64,000 bases of DNA from Rubrivivax sp. (lineage in GTDB: Bacteria > Pseudomonadota > Gammaproteobacteria > Burkholderiales > Burkholderiaceae_C): contig JALHMT010000004.1 in the NCBI GenBank assembly GCA_022843905.1, positions 67,205-131,204 on the forward strand, written 5' to 3'. Positions 9,712 through 19,303 of this stretch are shown in pieces (the stretch's first letter is position 1; each line of letters opens with the position of its first letter). Under the pieces are notes generated by a model, which saw only the letters and a program-made list of their open reading frames with translations, had not been told where the DNA came from and searched no databases. Position numbers and translations under genes: made by a program.

Positions 9712-10520
9712 CACCAGCGTCCACCTGGGTATTGCCGCTGCAGCGACTGCAGTTCGGCCAGGATGAAGCCCATGTGTTCGCTGTGCACACCCTGCGTGCC
9801 GGTACTGACGAAAGGCGTAGCCCCCGGCATCACCAGGCCGGCGTCGTTGAACACGGCGGCCACTTCGGCCTGCCAGGCTTCCAGCAGCGCACTGCGCGCC
9901 GGGCCGAGACCACACGCGGCGGCGTCCTGGTCGACCGCATCGTCCCTGAACATCTCTGCGGTGAAGGGCCAGGCGCGTTCGACGGCGGCCTTCATGCGCG
10001 ATGCCGACTCCGCCGTGCCATCTCCCAGCCGCACGACCCAGTCGCCCGCGTGCTGCACGTGGTAGCGCGACTCCTTCACCGCCTTGCCGGCAATGGCGGC
10101 CAGCTCGGCGTCCGACGAGGACAGCAGCCGCCTCCACAGCACGTGAAGCCAGGCCCCCAGCAGCAGGTTGCGCAGCACGGTGTCGGCGAAGTCACCGCCC
10201 GGCGAGTGCGCGCTGCTGCGGCGCATCGGCTGCTCGGCCAGCGTCAGGTTGAAGTAGTCGCGCTCGTCGCGCAGGAAGGCCATCTGGTCTTCGTCGCGAC
10301 CCTGCCCGTCCAGCGTGGCAGCATGGGTCAGCAGCGCACGCGCCTGGCCCATCAGGTCCAGCGCCATGTTGGTCAGCGCGATGTCCTCTTCCAGCACCGG
10401 CCCATGGCCGCACCACTCGGCCAGGCGCTGCGCGTGGATCAGGCAGCTGTCACCGATGCGCAGCACATACTGCAGCGCAGGCGACTTGTTCAGGCGGATC
10501 GATTCCGCTGTGGCGTTCAT
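9711..10520 (-). CDS. paaC: Phenylacetyl-CoA epoxidase, structural subunit
   Basis: A 269-residue ferritin-like helical protein that pairs with PaaA in the epoxidase core and has a structural rather than catalytic role. LGDGTAESASRMKAAVERAW and the TGTQGVHSEHMGFILAELQ C-terminus are typical of PaaC, and the early EEDIALTNMALDLMGQAR helix is well conserved. It lies 12 bases after paaB and abuts paaD. Confidence 0.95.
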   Translation of the reverse strand: MNATAESIRLNKSPALQYVLRIGDSCLIHAQRLAEWCGHGPVLEEDIALTNMALDLMGQARALLTHAATLDGQGRDEDQMAFLRDERDYFNLTLAEQPMRRSSAHSPGGDFADTVLRNLLLGAWLHVLWRRLLSSSDAELAAIAGKAVKESRYHVQHAGDWVVRLGDGTAESASRMKAAVERAWPFTAEMFRDDAVDQDAAACGLGPARSALLEAWQAEVAAVFNDAGLVMPGATPFVSTGTQGVHSEHMGFILAELQSLQRQYPGGRW

Positions 10521-10532
10521 CGCGGCGCCCCT

Positions 10533-10838
10533 CTACATGTGGTTGACGGAGTCGGGCAGCTCGTAGAAGGTCGGGTGGCGGTACACCTTGTCCTCCATCG
10601 GGTCGAAATACATCGCCTTGTCGCCGGGGTCGCTGGCGGTGATGTCGCTGCTGCGCACGACCCACACGCTGGTGCCTTCCTGGCGCCGCGTGTAGACCTC
10701 GCGGGCCAGCTGGAGCGCCATGGCGGCATCCGGGGCGTGCAGGCTGCCGCAGTGCTTGTGGTCGAGTCCGGCCTTGGGGCGAACGAAGACCTCCCACAGA
10801 GGCCATTCCTGCCGGGACTGGTTGGCGGTGTTGTTCAT
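10533..10838 (-). CDS. paaB: Phenylacetyl-CoA epoxidase subunit B
   Basis: A small 101-residue subunit that bridges PaaAC dimers in the multicomponent epoxidase. [20 protein letters not shown] and the DSVNHM C-terminus are characteristic. Its ATG overlaps the paaA stop (ATGA). Confidence 0.96.
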   Translation of the reverse strand: MNNTANQSRQEWPLWEVFVRPKAGLDHKHCGSLHAPDAAMALQLAREVYTRRQEGTSVWVVRSSDITASDPGDKAMYFDPMEDKVYRHPTFYELPDSVNHM

Positions 10839-11836
10839 GCTGCCTTCTCCTGCGGGGCGCGCTTGCGGGCATGGGCCAGGGCGGCGTCACGCACCCAGGC
10901 GCCGTCGTCCCAGGCCTTCACGCGGGCGGCCAGGCGTTCCTTGTTGCAGGGGCCATGGCCACCGACGACGGCCCAGAACTCTGCCCAGTCGATGGGGCCG
11001 AAGTCGTGGTGACCCCGTTCTTCGTTCCACTTCAGCAGGGGATCGGGCGGCGTCACACCCAGCACCTTGGCCTGCTCCACGGTGGCGTCGACGAACTTCT
11101 GCCGCAGGTCGTCGTTGCTGATGCGCTTGATGCCCCAGCGCATGCTCTGCGTGCTGTGCGTGCTCTCGCCATCGGGCGGACCGAACATCATCAGGCTGGG
11201 CCACCACCAGCGGTTCACCGCGTCCTGCACCATGGCGCGCTGTGCGTCGGTGCCTTCGCGCATCATGACGTTCAGTGCGTCGAAGCCCTGGCGCTGGTGG
11301 AAGCTTTCTTCGCGGCAGATGCGCACCATGGCCCGCGCATAGGGTGCGTAGCTGCATCGCGTGAGCGGCACCTGGTTCATGATGGCCGCGCCGTCCACCA
11401 GCCAGCCGATGACGCCGATGTCGGCCCAGGTCAGCGTGGGGTAGTTGAAGATGCTGCTGTACTTGGCCTTGCCGCTGTGCAGTGCATCGAGCAGCTGGTC
11501 GCGGCTGGTGCCCAGGGTCTCGGCGGCGGCGTACAGGTACAGGCCGTGGCCGCCCTCGTCCTGGATCTTGGCCAGCAGGATGGCCTTGCGCTTGAGCGTC
11601 GGCGCGCGCGTCACCCAGTTGCCCTCGGGCAGCATGCCCACGATCTCGGAATGCGCATGCTGGCTGATCTGGCGCACCAGCGTCTTGCGGTAGTGCTCGG
11701 GCATCCAGTCCTTGGCCTCGATGAAGTCACCGGCGTCGATGCGCGCCTCGAACTTGTCTTCCAGCACCGCCTCGTCGGCCGAGCGCACGGCCTTGCGCTC
11801 TTCCTTCGGTGCGGTGTCCATCGCTTGGGTATACAT
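10835..11836 (-). CDS. paaA: Phenylacetyl-CoA epoxidase, catalytic di-iron subunit
   Basis: The 333-residue catalytic subunit adds one oxygen atom to the aromatic ring of phenylacetyl-CoA to give the 1,2-epoxide. It is a ferritin-like helical bundle in which two E-x2-H iron-ligand motifs are visible, [13 protein letters not shown] and [14 protein letters not shown]. Length and sequence are typical. It is separated from paaK by 96 bases that contain a GC-rich repeat element, the only sizeable gap in the operon. Confidence 0.97.
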   Translation of the reverse strand: MYTQAMDTAPKEERKAVRSADEAVLEDKFEARIDAGDFIEAKDWMPEHYRKTLVRQISQHAHSEIVGMLPEGNWVTRAPTLKRKAILLAKIQDEGGHGLYLYAAAETLGTSRDQLLDALHSGKAKYSSIFNYPTLTWADIGVIGWLVDGAAIMNQVPLTRCSYAPYARAMVRICREESFHQRQGFDALNVMMREGTDAQRAMVQDAVNRWWWPSLMMFGPPDGESTHSTQSMRWGIKRISNDDLRQKFVDATVEQAKVLGVTPPDPLLKWNEERGHHDFGPIDWAEFWAVVGGHGPCNKERLAARVKAWDDGAWVRDAALAHARKRAPQEKAA

Positions 11837-11866
11837 GGGCTCTCCAGTACGATAGAGATCAAGTAG

Positions 11867-11915
11867 ACGCCGCGGAACCGGCTTCGCCGGGCCGCTGGCG
11901 GTGCCCCCTCGGGGG
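11867..11915. repeat. GC-rich intergenic repeat, copy A (paaK-paaA gap)
   Basis: The block beginning ACGCCGCGGAACCGGCTTCG, followed by a GCCCCCTCGGGGG hairpin, matches the block at 44227-44277 at most positions. An inverted, more diverged relative is at 61491-61550 and another lies within 52570-52650. The element contains CCGGCTTCGCCGG and CCCCCTCGGGGG hairpins. Confidence 0.7.
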
Positions 11916-11932
11916 TAGGCGCGGGGGGGTCG

Positions 11933-13240
11933 TCATCTGGGGCGCTTGTCCACCACGCGCCGGGCTTTGCCGACCAGCGTGCGTTCGATCGAGTCTGGCA
12001 GGCCGACGTCGACCCGGGTGCTGACGCCGATCAGGGTCTTGATGCGGTGCTGCAGTTCACGTGCGATGGCGCCGCGGTCCGCGTGGCGGTGCTCCGGCGC
12101 CAGTTCGCACAGCACGGCCACCTCGTCGAGCAGGCCGTCGCGCGTGACGATCAACTGGTACTGGCCCGACAGCTGGCCATGCTTCAGCACGATCTCCTCG
12201 ACCTGCGTGGGGAAGAGGTTCACGCCGCGGATGATCAGCATGTCGTCGCTGCGGCCGACGATCTTGCCCATGCGCCGCATGCTTCGCGCGGTCGGAGGCA
12301 GCAGCCGCGTGAGGTCGCGCGTGCGGTAGCGGATGACGGGCAGCGCTTCCTTGGTCAGCGTGGTGAAGACGAGCTCGCCCTCGCTGCCGTCGGGCAGGAC
12401 CTCGCCGGTCTCGGGGTCGATGATCTCGGGGAAGAAGTGGTCTTCCCAGATGACCGGGCCGTCCTTGGTTTCCACGCACTCGCTGGCCACGCCGGGGCCC
12501 ATCACCTCGCTCAGGCCGTAGATGTCGACGGCGTCGATGTCGGCGCTCTGCTCGATGTCGCGCCGCATCGCTTCGGTCCAGGGCTCGGCCCCGAAGATGC
12601 CGACGCTGATCGACATCGCGCGCGGGTCCTTGCCCTGGCGACGGAATTCCTCGACGATCACCTGCATGTAGCTGGGCGTGACCATGATGATGTCGGGGCG
12701 GAAGTCCTCGATCAGCTGGATCTGCTTCTCGGTCTGCCCGCCGCCCATGGGCACCACGGTGCAGCCCAGGCGCTCGGCCCCATAGTGCGCGCCCAGGCCA
12801 CCGGTGAAGAGACCGTAGCCGTAGGCCACGTGCACCATGTCGCCGGGACGTCCGCCGGCAGCGCGGATGCTGCGCGCGGCCAGGTCGGCCCAGCGGTCGA
12901 TGTCGCCCTTCGTGTAGCCCACCACGGTGGGCTTGCCGGTGGTGCCCGACGACGCGTGCACGCGAACCACCTGTTCTCGCGGCACGGCGAACATGCCGAA
13001 GGGGTAGTGGGCGCGCAGGTCGGCCTTGCTGGTGAAGGGGAATTTCGCCAGGTCGGCCAGCGAGCGGCAGTCCGACGGGTGCACACCTGCGGCGTCGAAG
13101 GCGGCCTTGTAGTGCGGCACGTTCCGGTAGGCGTGCGCCAGGGTGTGCTGCAGCCGCGCGAGCTGCAGCGCGCGAAGCTCGTCCTGGCTGGCGGTCTCGA
13201 TGGCCTCCAGATCACCGGGGGCGGGTTGCTTGACGGGCAC
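11933..13240 (-). CDS. paaK: Phenylacetate--CoA ligase
   Basis: This 435-residue adenylate-forming enzyme activates phenylacetate to phenylacetyl-CoA, the first step of the pathway. The P-loop SSGTTGKP lies at residues 97-104, and DIYGLSEVMGPGVASEC and YRTRDLTRLLPP mark the ANL core and hinge. It has normal length for the PaaK1 type. It starts 2 bases after the paaI stop. Confidence 0.97.
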   Translation of the reverse strand: MPVKQPAPGDLEAIETASQDELRALQLARLQHTLAHAYRNVPHYKAAFDAAGVHPSDCRSLADLAKFPFTSKADLRAHYPFGMFAVPREQVVRVHASSGTTGKPTVVGYTKGDIDRWADLAARSIRAAGGRPGDMVHVAYGYGLFTGGLGAHYGAERLGCTVVPMGGGQTEKQIQLIEDFRPDIIMVTPSYMQVIVEEFRRQGKDPRAMSISVGIFGAEPWTEAMRRDIEQSADIDAVDIYGLSEVMGPGVASECVETKDGPVIWEDHFFPEIIDPETGEVLPDGSEGELVFTTLTKEALPVIRYRTRDLTRLLPPTARSMRRMGKIVGRSDDMLIIRGVNLFPTQVEEIVLKHGQLSGQYQLIVTRDGLLDEVAVLCELAPEHRHADRGAIARELQHRIKTLIGVSTRVDVGLPDSIERTLVGKARRVVDKRPR

Positions 13241-13242
13241 GC

Positions 13243-13695
13243 TCAGACTCCTCGGGTGCTGGGCAGGCCCGCCACCACCGGCTTGCCCTTGATCGTGTAC
13301 GAGCGCCCGCGGAAGGCAGCGATGGCCTGGCCCTTCTGGTTGCGCACGGTGATGTCGTAGACGCCGGTGCGGCCGGACTTGCTGATCTCGACGGCGCTGG
13401 CCGTCAGCTCGTCACCCAGCTTCGCGGCGGCCATGAGGTTGACGTCGAAACCCGAGGCCACGGTCACGTCGTTGTAGGCGTTGCAGGCGAAGGCGAAGGT
13501 GCTGTCGGCCAGCGTGGTGATGAAGCCGCCATGACAGGTGTCGTGCCCGTTGAGCATGTCCTCGCGCACGACCATGCTCATGGTGGCGGTGCCCGGCCCG
13601 ACGGCCAGGATCTTCATGCCCAGGCCCTGGCTGGCGCGGTCGCCTTTCCACATCGCGTCGCGCGCCGCTTCGGCGATCTGCTGAGGATCCATCAT
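13243..13695 (-). CDS. paaI: Hotdog-fold phenylacetyl-CoA thioesterase
   Basis: A 150-residue hotdog thioesterase with the PaaI signature HDTCHGGFITTLADSTFAFA, including the catalytic Asp. It hydrolyses ring-hydroxylated or stalled phenylacetyl-CoA esters, recovering CoA when the pathway backs up. Its start overlaps the paaG stop (ATGA; the codon before is also ATG). Confidence 0.93.
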   Translation of the reverse strand: MMDPQQIAEAARDAMWKGDRASQGLGMKILAVGPGTATMSMVVREDMLNGHDTCHGGFITTLADSTFAFACNAYNDVTVASGFDVNLMAAAKLGDELTASAVEISKSGRTGVYDITVRNQKGQAIAAFRGRSYTIKGKPVVAGLPSTRGV

Positions 13696-14492
13696 CGGTC
13701 CTTGAAGACGGGGGGGCGCTTGCCCAGGAAGGCAGACACCCCTTCGACGAAGTCGTGCGCGCGGCCCAGTTCACGCTGCGTGTCGGCTTCCAGCGTGATG
13801 GCCTCGCCGAAGTCCAGGGTGCTGGCCGCGTCCAAGGCTCGGCGCGTCTCGGCCAGCGCCCGGGAAGGCATCTTCGACAGCTTCCCGGCCAGGGTCAGCG
13901 ACGTGTCCATCAGGGCCGCATCGTCCACGCACTGCCAGATCAGACCGATGCGCTCGGCTTCTTCGGCCGGCAGCTTGTCGCCGGTCATCGCCAGACCCAG
14001 CGCACGGGCACGGCCCACCAGTCGGGGGAGCAGCCAGGTGCCGCCGCAGTCGGGCACCAGCCCGATCTTGGAGAAGGCCTGGATGAAGCTGGCGCTGCGC
14101 GCGGCGATCACCATGTCGCAGCACAGCGCGAAGTTGGCCCCGGCACCAGCCGCCACGCCATTGACCGCGGCGATGACAGGCACCGGCATGCTGCGCACGC
14201 GCGCCGACAGCGGCCGGTACAGGCTTTCGATGATGGCGCCGACGTCGGGCGCCGCACCGTCGCCCTGCATGCCGTCGTTGAGGTCCTGCCCGGCACAGAA
14301 GCCCCGACCCGCCCCGGTGATGATCACCGCGCGAACCTGTTCATCTTCAGCGGCTTCGTTCAGGGCCGGCAGCAGCAGCGCGTGCATGGCACGGGTGAAG
14401 CTGTTCAGCGAGGCTGGTCGGTTCAGCGTGATCAGGCGCACGGCGCCATGGCTGGCGCAAAGCACTGGAGCTTCGTGGTTGGGCTCGCTCAT
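13692..14492 (-). CDS. paaG: 1,2-epoxyphenylacetyl-CoA isomerase
   Basis: A 266-residue crotonase-fold enzyme that converts the ring epoxide to the oxepin-CoA. The oxyanion-hole segments GAGRGFCAGQDLNDG and AVNGVAAGAGANFAL are visible. PaaG is favoured over PaaF because of the GQDL motif and the first-gene position before paaI-paaK. It is the first gene of the operon, with a leader of roughly 100 bases from the predicted promoter. paaF, paaH, paaJ and paaZ are not in the window. Confidence 0.92.
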   Translation of the reverse strand: MSEPNHEAPVLCASHGAVRLITLNRPASLNSFTRAMHALLLPALNEAAEDEQVRAVIITGAGRGFCAGQDLNDGMQGDGAAPDVGAIIESLYRPLSARVRSMPVPVIAAVNGVAAGAGANFALCCDMVIAARSASFIQAFSKIGLVPDCGGTWLLPRLVGRARALGLAMTGDKLPAEEAERIGLIWQCVDDAALMDTSLTLAGKLSKMPSRALAETRRALDAASTLDFGEAITLEADTQRELGRAHDFVEGVSAFLGKRPPVFKDR

Positions 14493-14583
14493 CCTGTCTC
14501 CTCACGGGGTGGGGCAAATCGACACCGTCCCTGCACGACGCACCTGATCGCCGTGGTGCAAGTCGCTACCGGGCTATTCTTCT

Positions 14584-14597
14584 ACCGACTGGTCGGT
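14584..14597. promoter_or_regulatory. Palindromic operator, probable TetR/PaaR site
   Basis: ACCGAC-TG-GTCGGT is a perfect 6+6 inverted repeat, the form typical of TetR-family sites in Burkholderiales catabolic operons. It lies directly downstream of the predicted paaG -10 box and covers the expected start of transcription, so a bound repressor would block initiation. No second copy was seen elsewhere in the paa region. Confidence 0.7.
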
Positions 14598-14599
14598 CA

Positions 14600-14628
14600 A
14601 TTATGCGAGCAGGCTTGACGCCGCGCAA
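14600..14628 (-). promoter_or_regulatory. Sigma70-like promoter of the paa operon
   Basis: On the minus strand TTGCGC (14628-14623), a 17-base spacer and CATAAT (14605-14600) form a plausible promoter. The -10 matches five of six bases and the -35 three of six. The position next to the palindrome supports it. Confidence 0.5.
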
Positions 14629-14679
14629 GCCTGCCGCTGGCGATCAGGACGCTGGACGGCGCCCGCGCGCGTCCACGCC

Positions 14680-16062
14680 TCAGCGGCTGCCGGGGTAGCG
14701 GTCCTGCAGATAACCGAGCAGCGTGCGCACGGTCTGCGCCTCACCGCCCACGGGCCGCGCGGGGCGCGCTGCATCGTTCCAGGCGAACAGATCGATGTGC
14801 AGCCAGTCGAGGCCGGCCGGCACGAAGTCTTCGAGGAACAGCGCAGCACTGATCGCCCCGCCCTGCGGCCCGCGGCCGGTGTTGACGATGTCGGCGATGG
14901 CGCTCTCGATGCCCGCGTGGTAGTCGCGCCAGAGCGGCATGTGCCACAGCGGGTCATGCGCCAGCAGGCCGCGGTCGACGATATCGCGTGCCAGGTCCAT
15001 GCGGCGGCAGAACAGGGCCGGCAACTGCGGGCCCAGCGCCACGCGGGCCGCGCCGGTCAGCGTGGCCAGGTCGATCATCAGCTCGGGCCCGCCCTCTGCC
15101 GCATAGGCCATGGCGTCGCAAAGGATGACACGGCCCTCGGCATCGGTGTTGCCGATCTCGATGTGCAGGCCCTTGCGCGTCTTGATGACGTCACCCGGGC
15201 GATAGGCGTTGCCGGCGATGGCGTTCTCCACGGCGGGGATGAGCAGTTGCAGCCGCACCGGCAGCTTCAACGCCATCACCAGCTGCGCCAGTGCCAGCGC
15301 GTTGGCCGCACCGCCCATGTCCTTCTTCATCCAGCGCATGCCATCGGCGCCCTTGATGTCCAGTCCGCCGCTGTCGAAGCACACGCCCTTGCCCACCAGC
15401 GCCACGCGCGGCGCCTTGGGGTCGCCCCAGAGCAGCTCGATCAGGCGCGGCGCGCGTGTGGCCGCGCGACCCACCGCGTGGATGGCCGGGAAGCCTTGCT
15501 TCAGCAGGTCGTCGCCCACCACCTGGCGGAACCTGGCGCCATGCGCCTTGGCCACGGCGCGCACTGCCTCGGCCAGTTCTGCCGGGCCGAGGTGTTCCGC
15601 CGGGGTGTTGACGAGGTCACGCACGCCGTTGATGGCCTCGGCCATCAGCAGCCCGCGGCGCGCCGCTTCGGTCGGCGCAAGCATCAGTTCAGCCGCGGCC
15701 CGGGAGCGCGGCTTGTACAGATCGAAGCCGTAGCTGCCCAGACCCCAGGACATCGCCGCGGCGCAGGCATCGGCCTCCAGGCCGTCGCTGCCGAGCTGGT
15801 AGCGGCCGACCGGCAGCGCCGAAGGCAGTGCGCCCAGCACGAACGGGTGGCGGGCATCGGCCACACCGGCCCAGACGGCTTCGAGCTTGCCGTCCGGCCC
15901 AGGCATCAGGGCATGGGTGTCGGGGCTGCCCTTGAAACCCACGGTATCGAGCCACTGGCGCGACTGCGGCGACAACGGCGCAGAGAGTCCGGCGAAGCTG
16001 GCACGGTCCACCAGGTGAACGGGAACGGCGCCGACGCCGGGCTTCTTCAGATGAACGGTCAT
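14680..16062 (-). CDS. M17-family (leucyl) aminopeptidase
   Basis: This 460-residue metallo-aminopeptidase removes N-terminal residues from peptides in the cytoplasm. The catalytic C-terminal domain shows VGKGVCFDSGGLDIKG (223-238), KKDMGGAA (246-253) and NTDAEGRV (305-312), which carry the Lys, Asp and Glu ligands of the two metals and the catalytic Lys and Arg. The N-terminal domain is short and divergent from PepA, closer to the PepB-like group, so no symbol is given. It lies 66 bases downstream of the SapC gene. Confidence 0.92.
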   Translation of the reverse strand: MTVHLKKPGVGAVPVHLVDRASFAGLSAPLSPQSRQWLDTVGFKGSPDTHALMPGPDGKLEAVWAGVADARHPFVLGALPSALPVGRYQLGSDGLEADACAAAMSWGLGSYGFDLYKPRSRAAAELMLAPTEAARRGLLMAEAINGVRDLVNTPAEHLGPAELAEAVRAVAKAHGARFRQVVGDDLLKQGFPAIHAVGRAATRAPRLIELLWGDPKAPRVALVGKGVCFDSGGLDIKGADGMRWMKKDMGGAANALALAQLVMALKLPVRLQLLIPAVENAIAGNAYRPGDVIKTRKGLHIEIGNTDAEGRVILCDAMAYAAEGGPELMIDLATLTGAARVALGPQLPALFCRRMDLARDIVDRGLLAHDPLWHMPLWRDYHAGIESAIADIVNTGRGPQGGAISAALFLEDFVPAGLDWLHIDLFAWNDAARPARPVGGEAQTVRTLLGYLQDRYPGSR

Positions 16063-16128
16063 GGGTTTCGCTGCGAATGGGCGGCGGGGCCGCAGGGTCG
16101 GGACGGAGGGAGGGCGAAGCCGCGACGA

Positions 16129-16887
16129 TCAGGCCACGACGGGCTCGGGCGCAGGGTGGGCTTCGACGTACCAGTCCACCAGACTGCGCATGTTGCCCAG
16201 CGACACCCAGTGCGCATGAATGACGCTGAGCATGCCACTGCGGTACAGGTCGAGGATCACCGCGTCGGGCAGCTCCTTCATGCGGGCTTCGTCCACGGTC
16301 AGGAAACCGTCGACGGTGTGCGTGCGGCCATCGGGAAAGGTGGCGTCGAAGCGCATGTCGCGCAACACGTCGAGCTCGGCCAGGCGCTGGCACATCAGCC
16401 TGGTGCGCTGGATCTCGGTTTCCACCACCTCGAGCTGCTTTTGCGCGGCTTCGAGCAGCGGGCTGGCGGCGCCGTCGGCATTGAACAGCGCTTCGCCGCC
16501 GCTGGTGCCAACCCCCGCCCAGGCGGTGTCCACGCAGATGGCGAACTGAGTGTCGTCGATGCGGCCGATGCAGAAGGGGTAGGTTCGCAGCACCGCGGGC
16601 ATGTAGCGGCCACGCCACTGGCCGCCCTTCAGGAAGAGGTTCTCGCCGGGATGCAGGCCCAGCACCGCGATGGGCGCCACCAGCGGCTTGCCGGCCTCGT
16701 CCTGGCCGGCGTTGACGAACACGATGGGCAGGTCGCGGCTGGCATCGCCGAACTCGGTCACGGCCACGAAGATCGAGTTGAGGCCGGAGGCCACGCTCCA
16801 GTCGGTGACGGGCAAGCTGAGCTGCAGGTCGCGGTGCTGCGCGCGATCGACGGCGACCGGCTTGATGTGCAGTTGCTGATTGATCAA
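16129..16887 (-). CDS. SapC family protein
   Basis: A 252-residue protein matching the SapC family, with ENLFLKGGQWRGRYMPAVLR, TYPFCIGRIDDTQFAICVD and the closing FLTVDEARMKELPDAVILDL segment. There is no signal peptide or membrane helix. The cellular role of the family is not established. Divergent from apaH, with 143 bases between them. Confidence 0.8.
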   Translation of the reverse strand: MINQQLHIKPVAVDRAQHRDLQLSLPVTDWSVASGLNSIFVAVTEFGDASRDLPIVFVNAGQDEAGKPLVAPIAVLGLHPGENLFLKGGQWRGRYMPAVLRTYPFCIGRIDDTQFAICVDTAWAGVGTSGGEALFNADGAASPLLEAAQKQLEVVETEIQRTRLMCQRLAELDVLRDMRFDATFPDGRTHTVDGFLTVDEARMKELPDAVILDLYRSGMLSVIHAHWVSLGNMRSLVDWYVEAHPAPEPVVA

Positions 16888-17030
16888 GGTACTTCTCCAG
16901 GGTGTTCTTCGGTGCGCGCGAACGGCGCCTCTTGGGCTCGACGGTCGTCGCCGAACAAGGCATGGCCCAGCGGCTGGACGGCCCGCGAGGCAGCCGGGGG
17001 TGGGTCGGGCAAGCGTAGCAGAATCAACCC

Positions 17031-17849
17031 ATGGTCTATCTCATGGGTGATGTGCAGGGTTGCGCGGCAGCGATGAACCAATTGCTCGACCGCATCGGCT
17101 TCTCTCCGTCGCGCGACCGGCTGGTGGTGCTGGGCGATCTCGTCAATCGCGGGCCGCAGTCGCTGGCGGTGCTGGAGCGCCTGTCGGGCCTGGGCGACGC
17201 CGCGACCTGCCTGCTGGGCAACCACGACCTGCACCTGCTGGCCGTGGCGCAGGGCGTGCGCAAGCTGCACCGCGGCGACACCGTGCAGGACATCCTCGAA
17301 GACCCCAGGCTCGATCACTGGCTGGACTGGCTGGCCCACCGCCGAATGGCCTGTGTGGTGGAAGGCTGGCTGTGCGTGCACGCCGGTGTGCTGCCCGGCT
17401 GGGACGCGGCCCGGACACTCAGCCTGGCTGCCGAGGTCGAGACACAGCTGCGTGACCCGGCAAGGCGCGCGGCCTTCCTGCCGCAGATGTACGGCAACCA
17501 GCCGGCATCGTGGCAGGACGGACTGCAGGGCGCGGAGCGCTGGCGCGTCGTCGTCAACGCGCTGACGCGGCTGCGCTTCTGCACGCCGGACGGCGAGATG
17601 GACTTCAAGGCCAAGGACGGCCTGGCCGACGCACCCGCAGGCCACCATGCCTGGTTCGCCGTGCCCGGCCGCCGCAGTGAAGGCCAGCCGATCGCCTTCG
17701 GCCACTGGAGCACGCTGGGTCTGGTGAACCGCCCTGACCTGCTGGCGCTGGACACCGGCTGTGTCTGGGGCGGCGCGCTGACGGCGGTGCGCGTCGATGG
17801 TGGCCGGCGCGACGTGCTTCAGCAGGCTTGCACGCCGATCAACGCATGA
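17031..17849 (+). CDS. apaH: Symmetrical bis(5'-nucleosyl)-tetraphosphatase
   Basis: The 272-residue enzyme hydrolyses Ap4A to two ADP and also removes Np4-type RNA caps. The metallophosphatase motifs are complete: GDVQG (6-10), GDLVNRGP (35-42) and GNHD (63-66), then later HAG and GHW. The ATG at 17031 has no competing start. The C-terminus overlaps the convergent DUF1501 gene by 11 bases. Confidence 0.96.
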   Translation: MVYLMGDVQGCAAAMNQLLDRIGFSPSRDRLVVLGDLVNRGPQSLAVLERLSGLGDAATCLLGNHDLHLLAVAQGVRKLHRGDTVQDILEDPRLDHWLDWLAHRRMACVVEGWLCVHAGVLPGWDAARTLSLAAEVETQLRDPARRAAFLPQMYGNQPASWQDGLQGAERWRVVVNALTRLRFCTPDGEMDFKAKDGLADAPAGHHAWFAVPGRRSEGQPIAFGHWSTLGLVNRPDLLALDTGCVWGGALTAVRVDGGRRDVLQQACTPINA

Positions 17850-19290
17850 AGCCCAGGTTGACCGGGTAGTCGGGACGGCCGGCCCGATCGCCGAAGTTGC
17901 CGAGGTTGGGCAGCACGCCGTGGAGCTCGTCGTCGTTGGCGCCGAACCAGCGTGCCAGGGTGGCGGCGAACTGGTCGACCGACGTGCTGGGCAGCAGCCG
18001 GCCCTGGCCGACGTGCCATTGGTCTTCGGGCGCGCCCGACGAGCCCAGCGACAGGGGCGCCGGTCGTCCATAGAAGGCCCGGCCTCGCACGGCGGCGCCC
18101 ATCACGAACTGGTGGCCGCCCCAGCCGTGATCCGTGCCGTCGCCGTTGACGCTGAGCGTGCGGCCGAAGTCCGATGCGGTGAAGGTGGTGACCCGGTCGC
18201 GTGCACCCAGTTCGCCCAGCGCGGCGTCGAAGGCGCCCAGTGCCTGGCTGAGCCTGCGCAGCAGCGCCGGCTGCCGGGTCGACATGTTGTCGTGCACATC
18301 GAAGCCGTCCAGCGCCACGAAGAACACCTGCCGCTTCACGCCCAGCGCCGTACGCCCGGCCACCAGGCGGGCCACCAGCTTCAGCTGGTCCGCCAGCGGG
18401 TTGCCCTCGGGAAACGGGGTGGACAGCCGCACCGGATCGATGGCCTGGGACACCAGACGCTCCGCTCCGAGGCTGCGCCGGGTCACGCGGGCGTATTCCT
18501 CGGCCAGCACATGGGAGCTCGGCCTTTGCAGCAACTGCTCGAAGCCGGCGCGCATGGCGGGTTCCCAGAAGAACTGGCCCCACGAGCTGCCGCGCACCCC
18601 TTCGATGGCCACGGCACCAGCCCGGCTGCACTGGAACTGCAGGGCCTCGCGGCCGGACAGGAACACCGCATTGCCGCTGACGGAGATGCAGGTGAAGGTC
18701 GCGCCGCTGTTGCTCTGCAAGGCCAGATCGCCGATGTTGCCGCCCCAGCCGCGCGTCGAGCCCTCGGCCCCCTGAGCCTGCCAGAGCGACTGCTGGTCGT
18801 TGTGCGAGAACAGCTTGGGCGGCCTCGCGAGCACGCCGGCCTGGAACTGCTGTCGGGTCAGCGGCATCACCAGCGGGCCGACGTTGAGCTGCACGGCCAG
18901 GCGACCCTGCGAGAACAGCGCCGCCAGCTCGGGCATCTCGGGCGCCAGCGCGTAGCGCGTGCCTTCGGGCAGGGGCTCGTCGGGCCGCAGCTCGGTGGCG
19001 GCCAGCGCAGGGCGCGGAATCGCCAGCCTGCTGCCCGAGGCCGCCCCGCGCAGCCGCTCGTAGACGGCGTGGCGCTCGTCGTCGTAGGGAACGACCGTGT
19101 TGGCGTAGTCGTTGCCGCCGAAGAGGAACACGCAGACCAGTGCCTTGTAGTCGCTGGCGTCGAAGGCGGCTGCCTCGCCGATGGCCGCGAGGTTGAGGGC
19201 CAGCGGCGTGGCCGTGCCGGCCAGGGCGAGCTGCCCCGCCCGTTTCAGGAAGGCGCGGCGACGATGGCCTTGCAGATCCAGCAGATGCAT
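17839..19290 (-). CDS. DUF1501 protein, Tat-exported
   Basis: A 483-residue protein beginning with a twin-arginine signal (RRAFLK at 11-16, hydrophobic stretch to about residue 35, Ala-rich cleavage region). The mature part has FLFGGNDYANTVVPYD, FFVALDGFDVHDNM and FTASDFGRTLSVNGDGTDHG, which are DUF1501 hallmarks; the fold is related to alkaline phosphatase/sulfatase-type proteins. The ATG at 19290 places the Tat motif correctly; the longer frame from 19404 overlaps the DUF1800 gene. It follows the DUF1800 gene by 13 bases, the usual pairing. Function unknown. Confidence 0.88.
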   Translation of the reverse strand: MHLLDLQGHRRRAFLKRAGQLALAGTATPLALNLAAIGEAAAFDASDYKALVCVFLFGGNDYANTVVPYDDERHAVYERLRGAASGSRLAIPRPALAATELRPDEPLPEGTRYALAPEMPELAALFSQGRLAVQLNVGPLVMPLTRQQFQAGVLARPPKLFSHNDQQSLWQAQGAEGSTRGWGGNIGDLALQSNSGATFTCISVSGNAVFLSGREALQFQCSRAGAVAIEGVRGSSWGQFFWEPAMRAGFEQLLQRPSSHVLAEEYARVTRRSLGAERLVSQAIDPVRLSTPFPEGNPLADQLKLVARLVAGRTALGVKRQVFFVALDGFDVHDNMSTRQPALLRRLSQALGAFDAALGELGARDRVTTFTASDFGRTLSVNGDGTDHGWGGHQFVMGAAVRGRAFYGRPAPLSLGSSGAPEDQWHVGQGRLLPSTSVDQFAATLARWFGANDDELHGVLPNLGNFGDRAGRPDYPVNLGFMR

Positions 19291-19303
19291 GGCGTCGGCT
19301 CCT

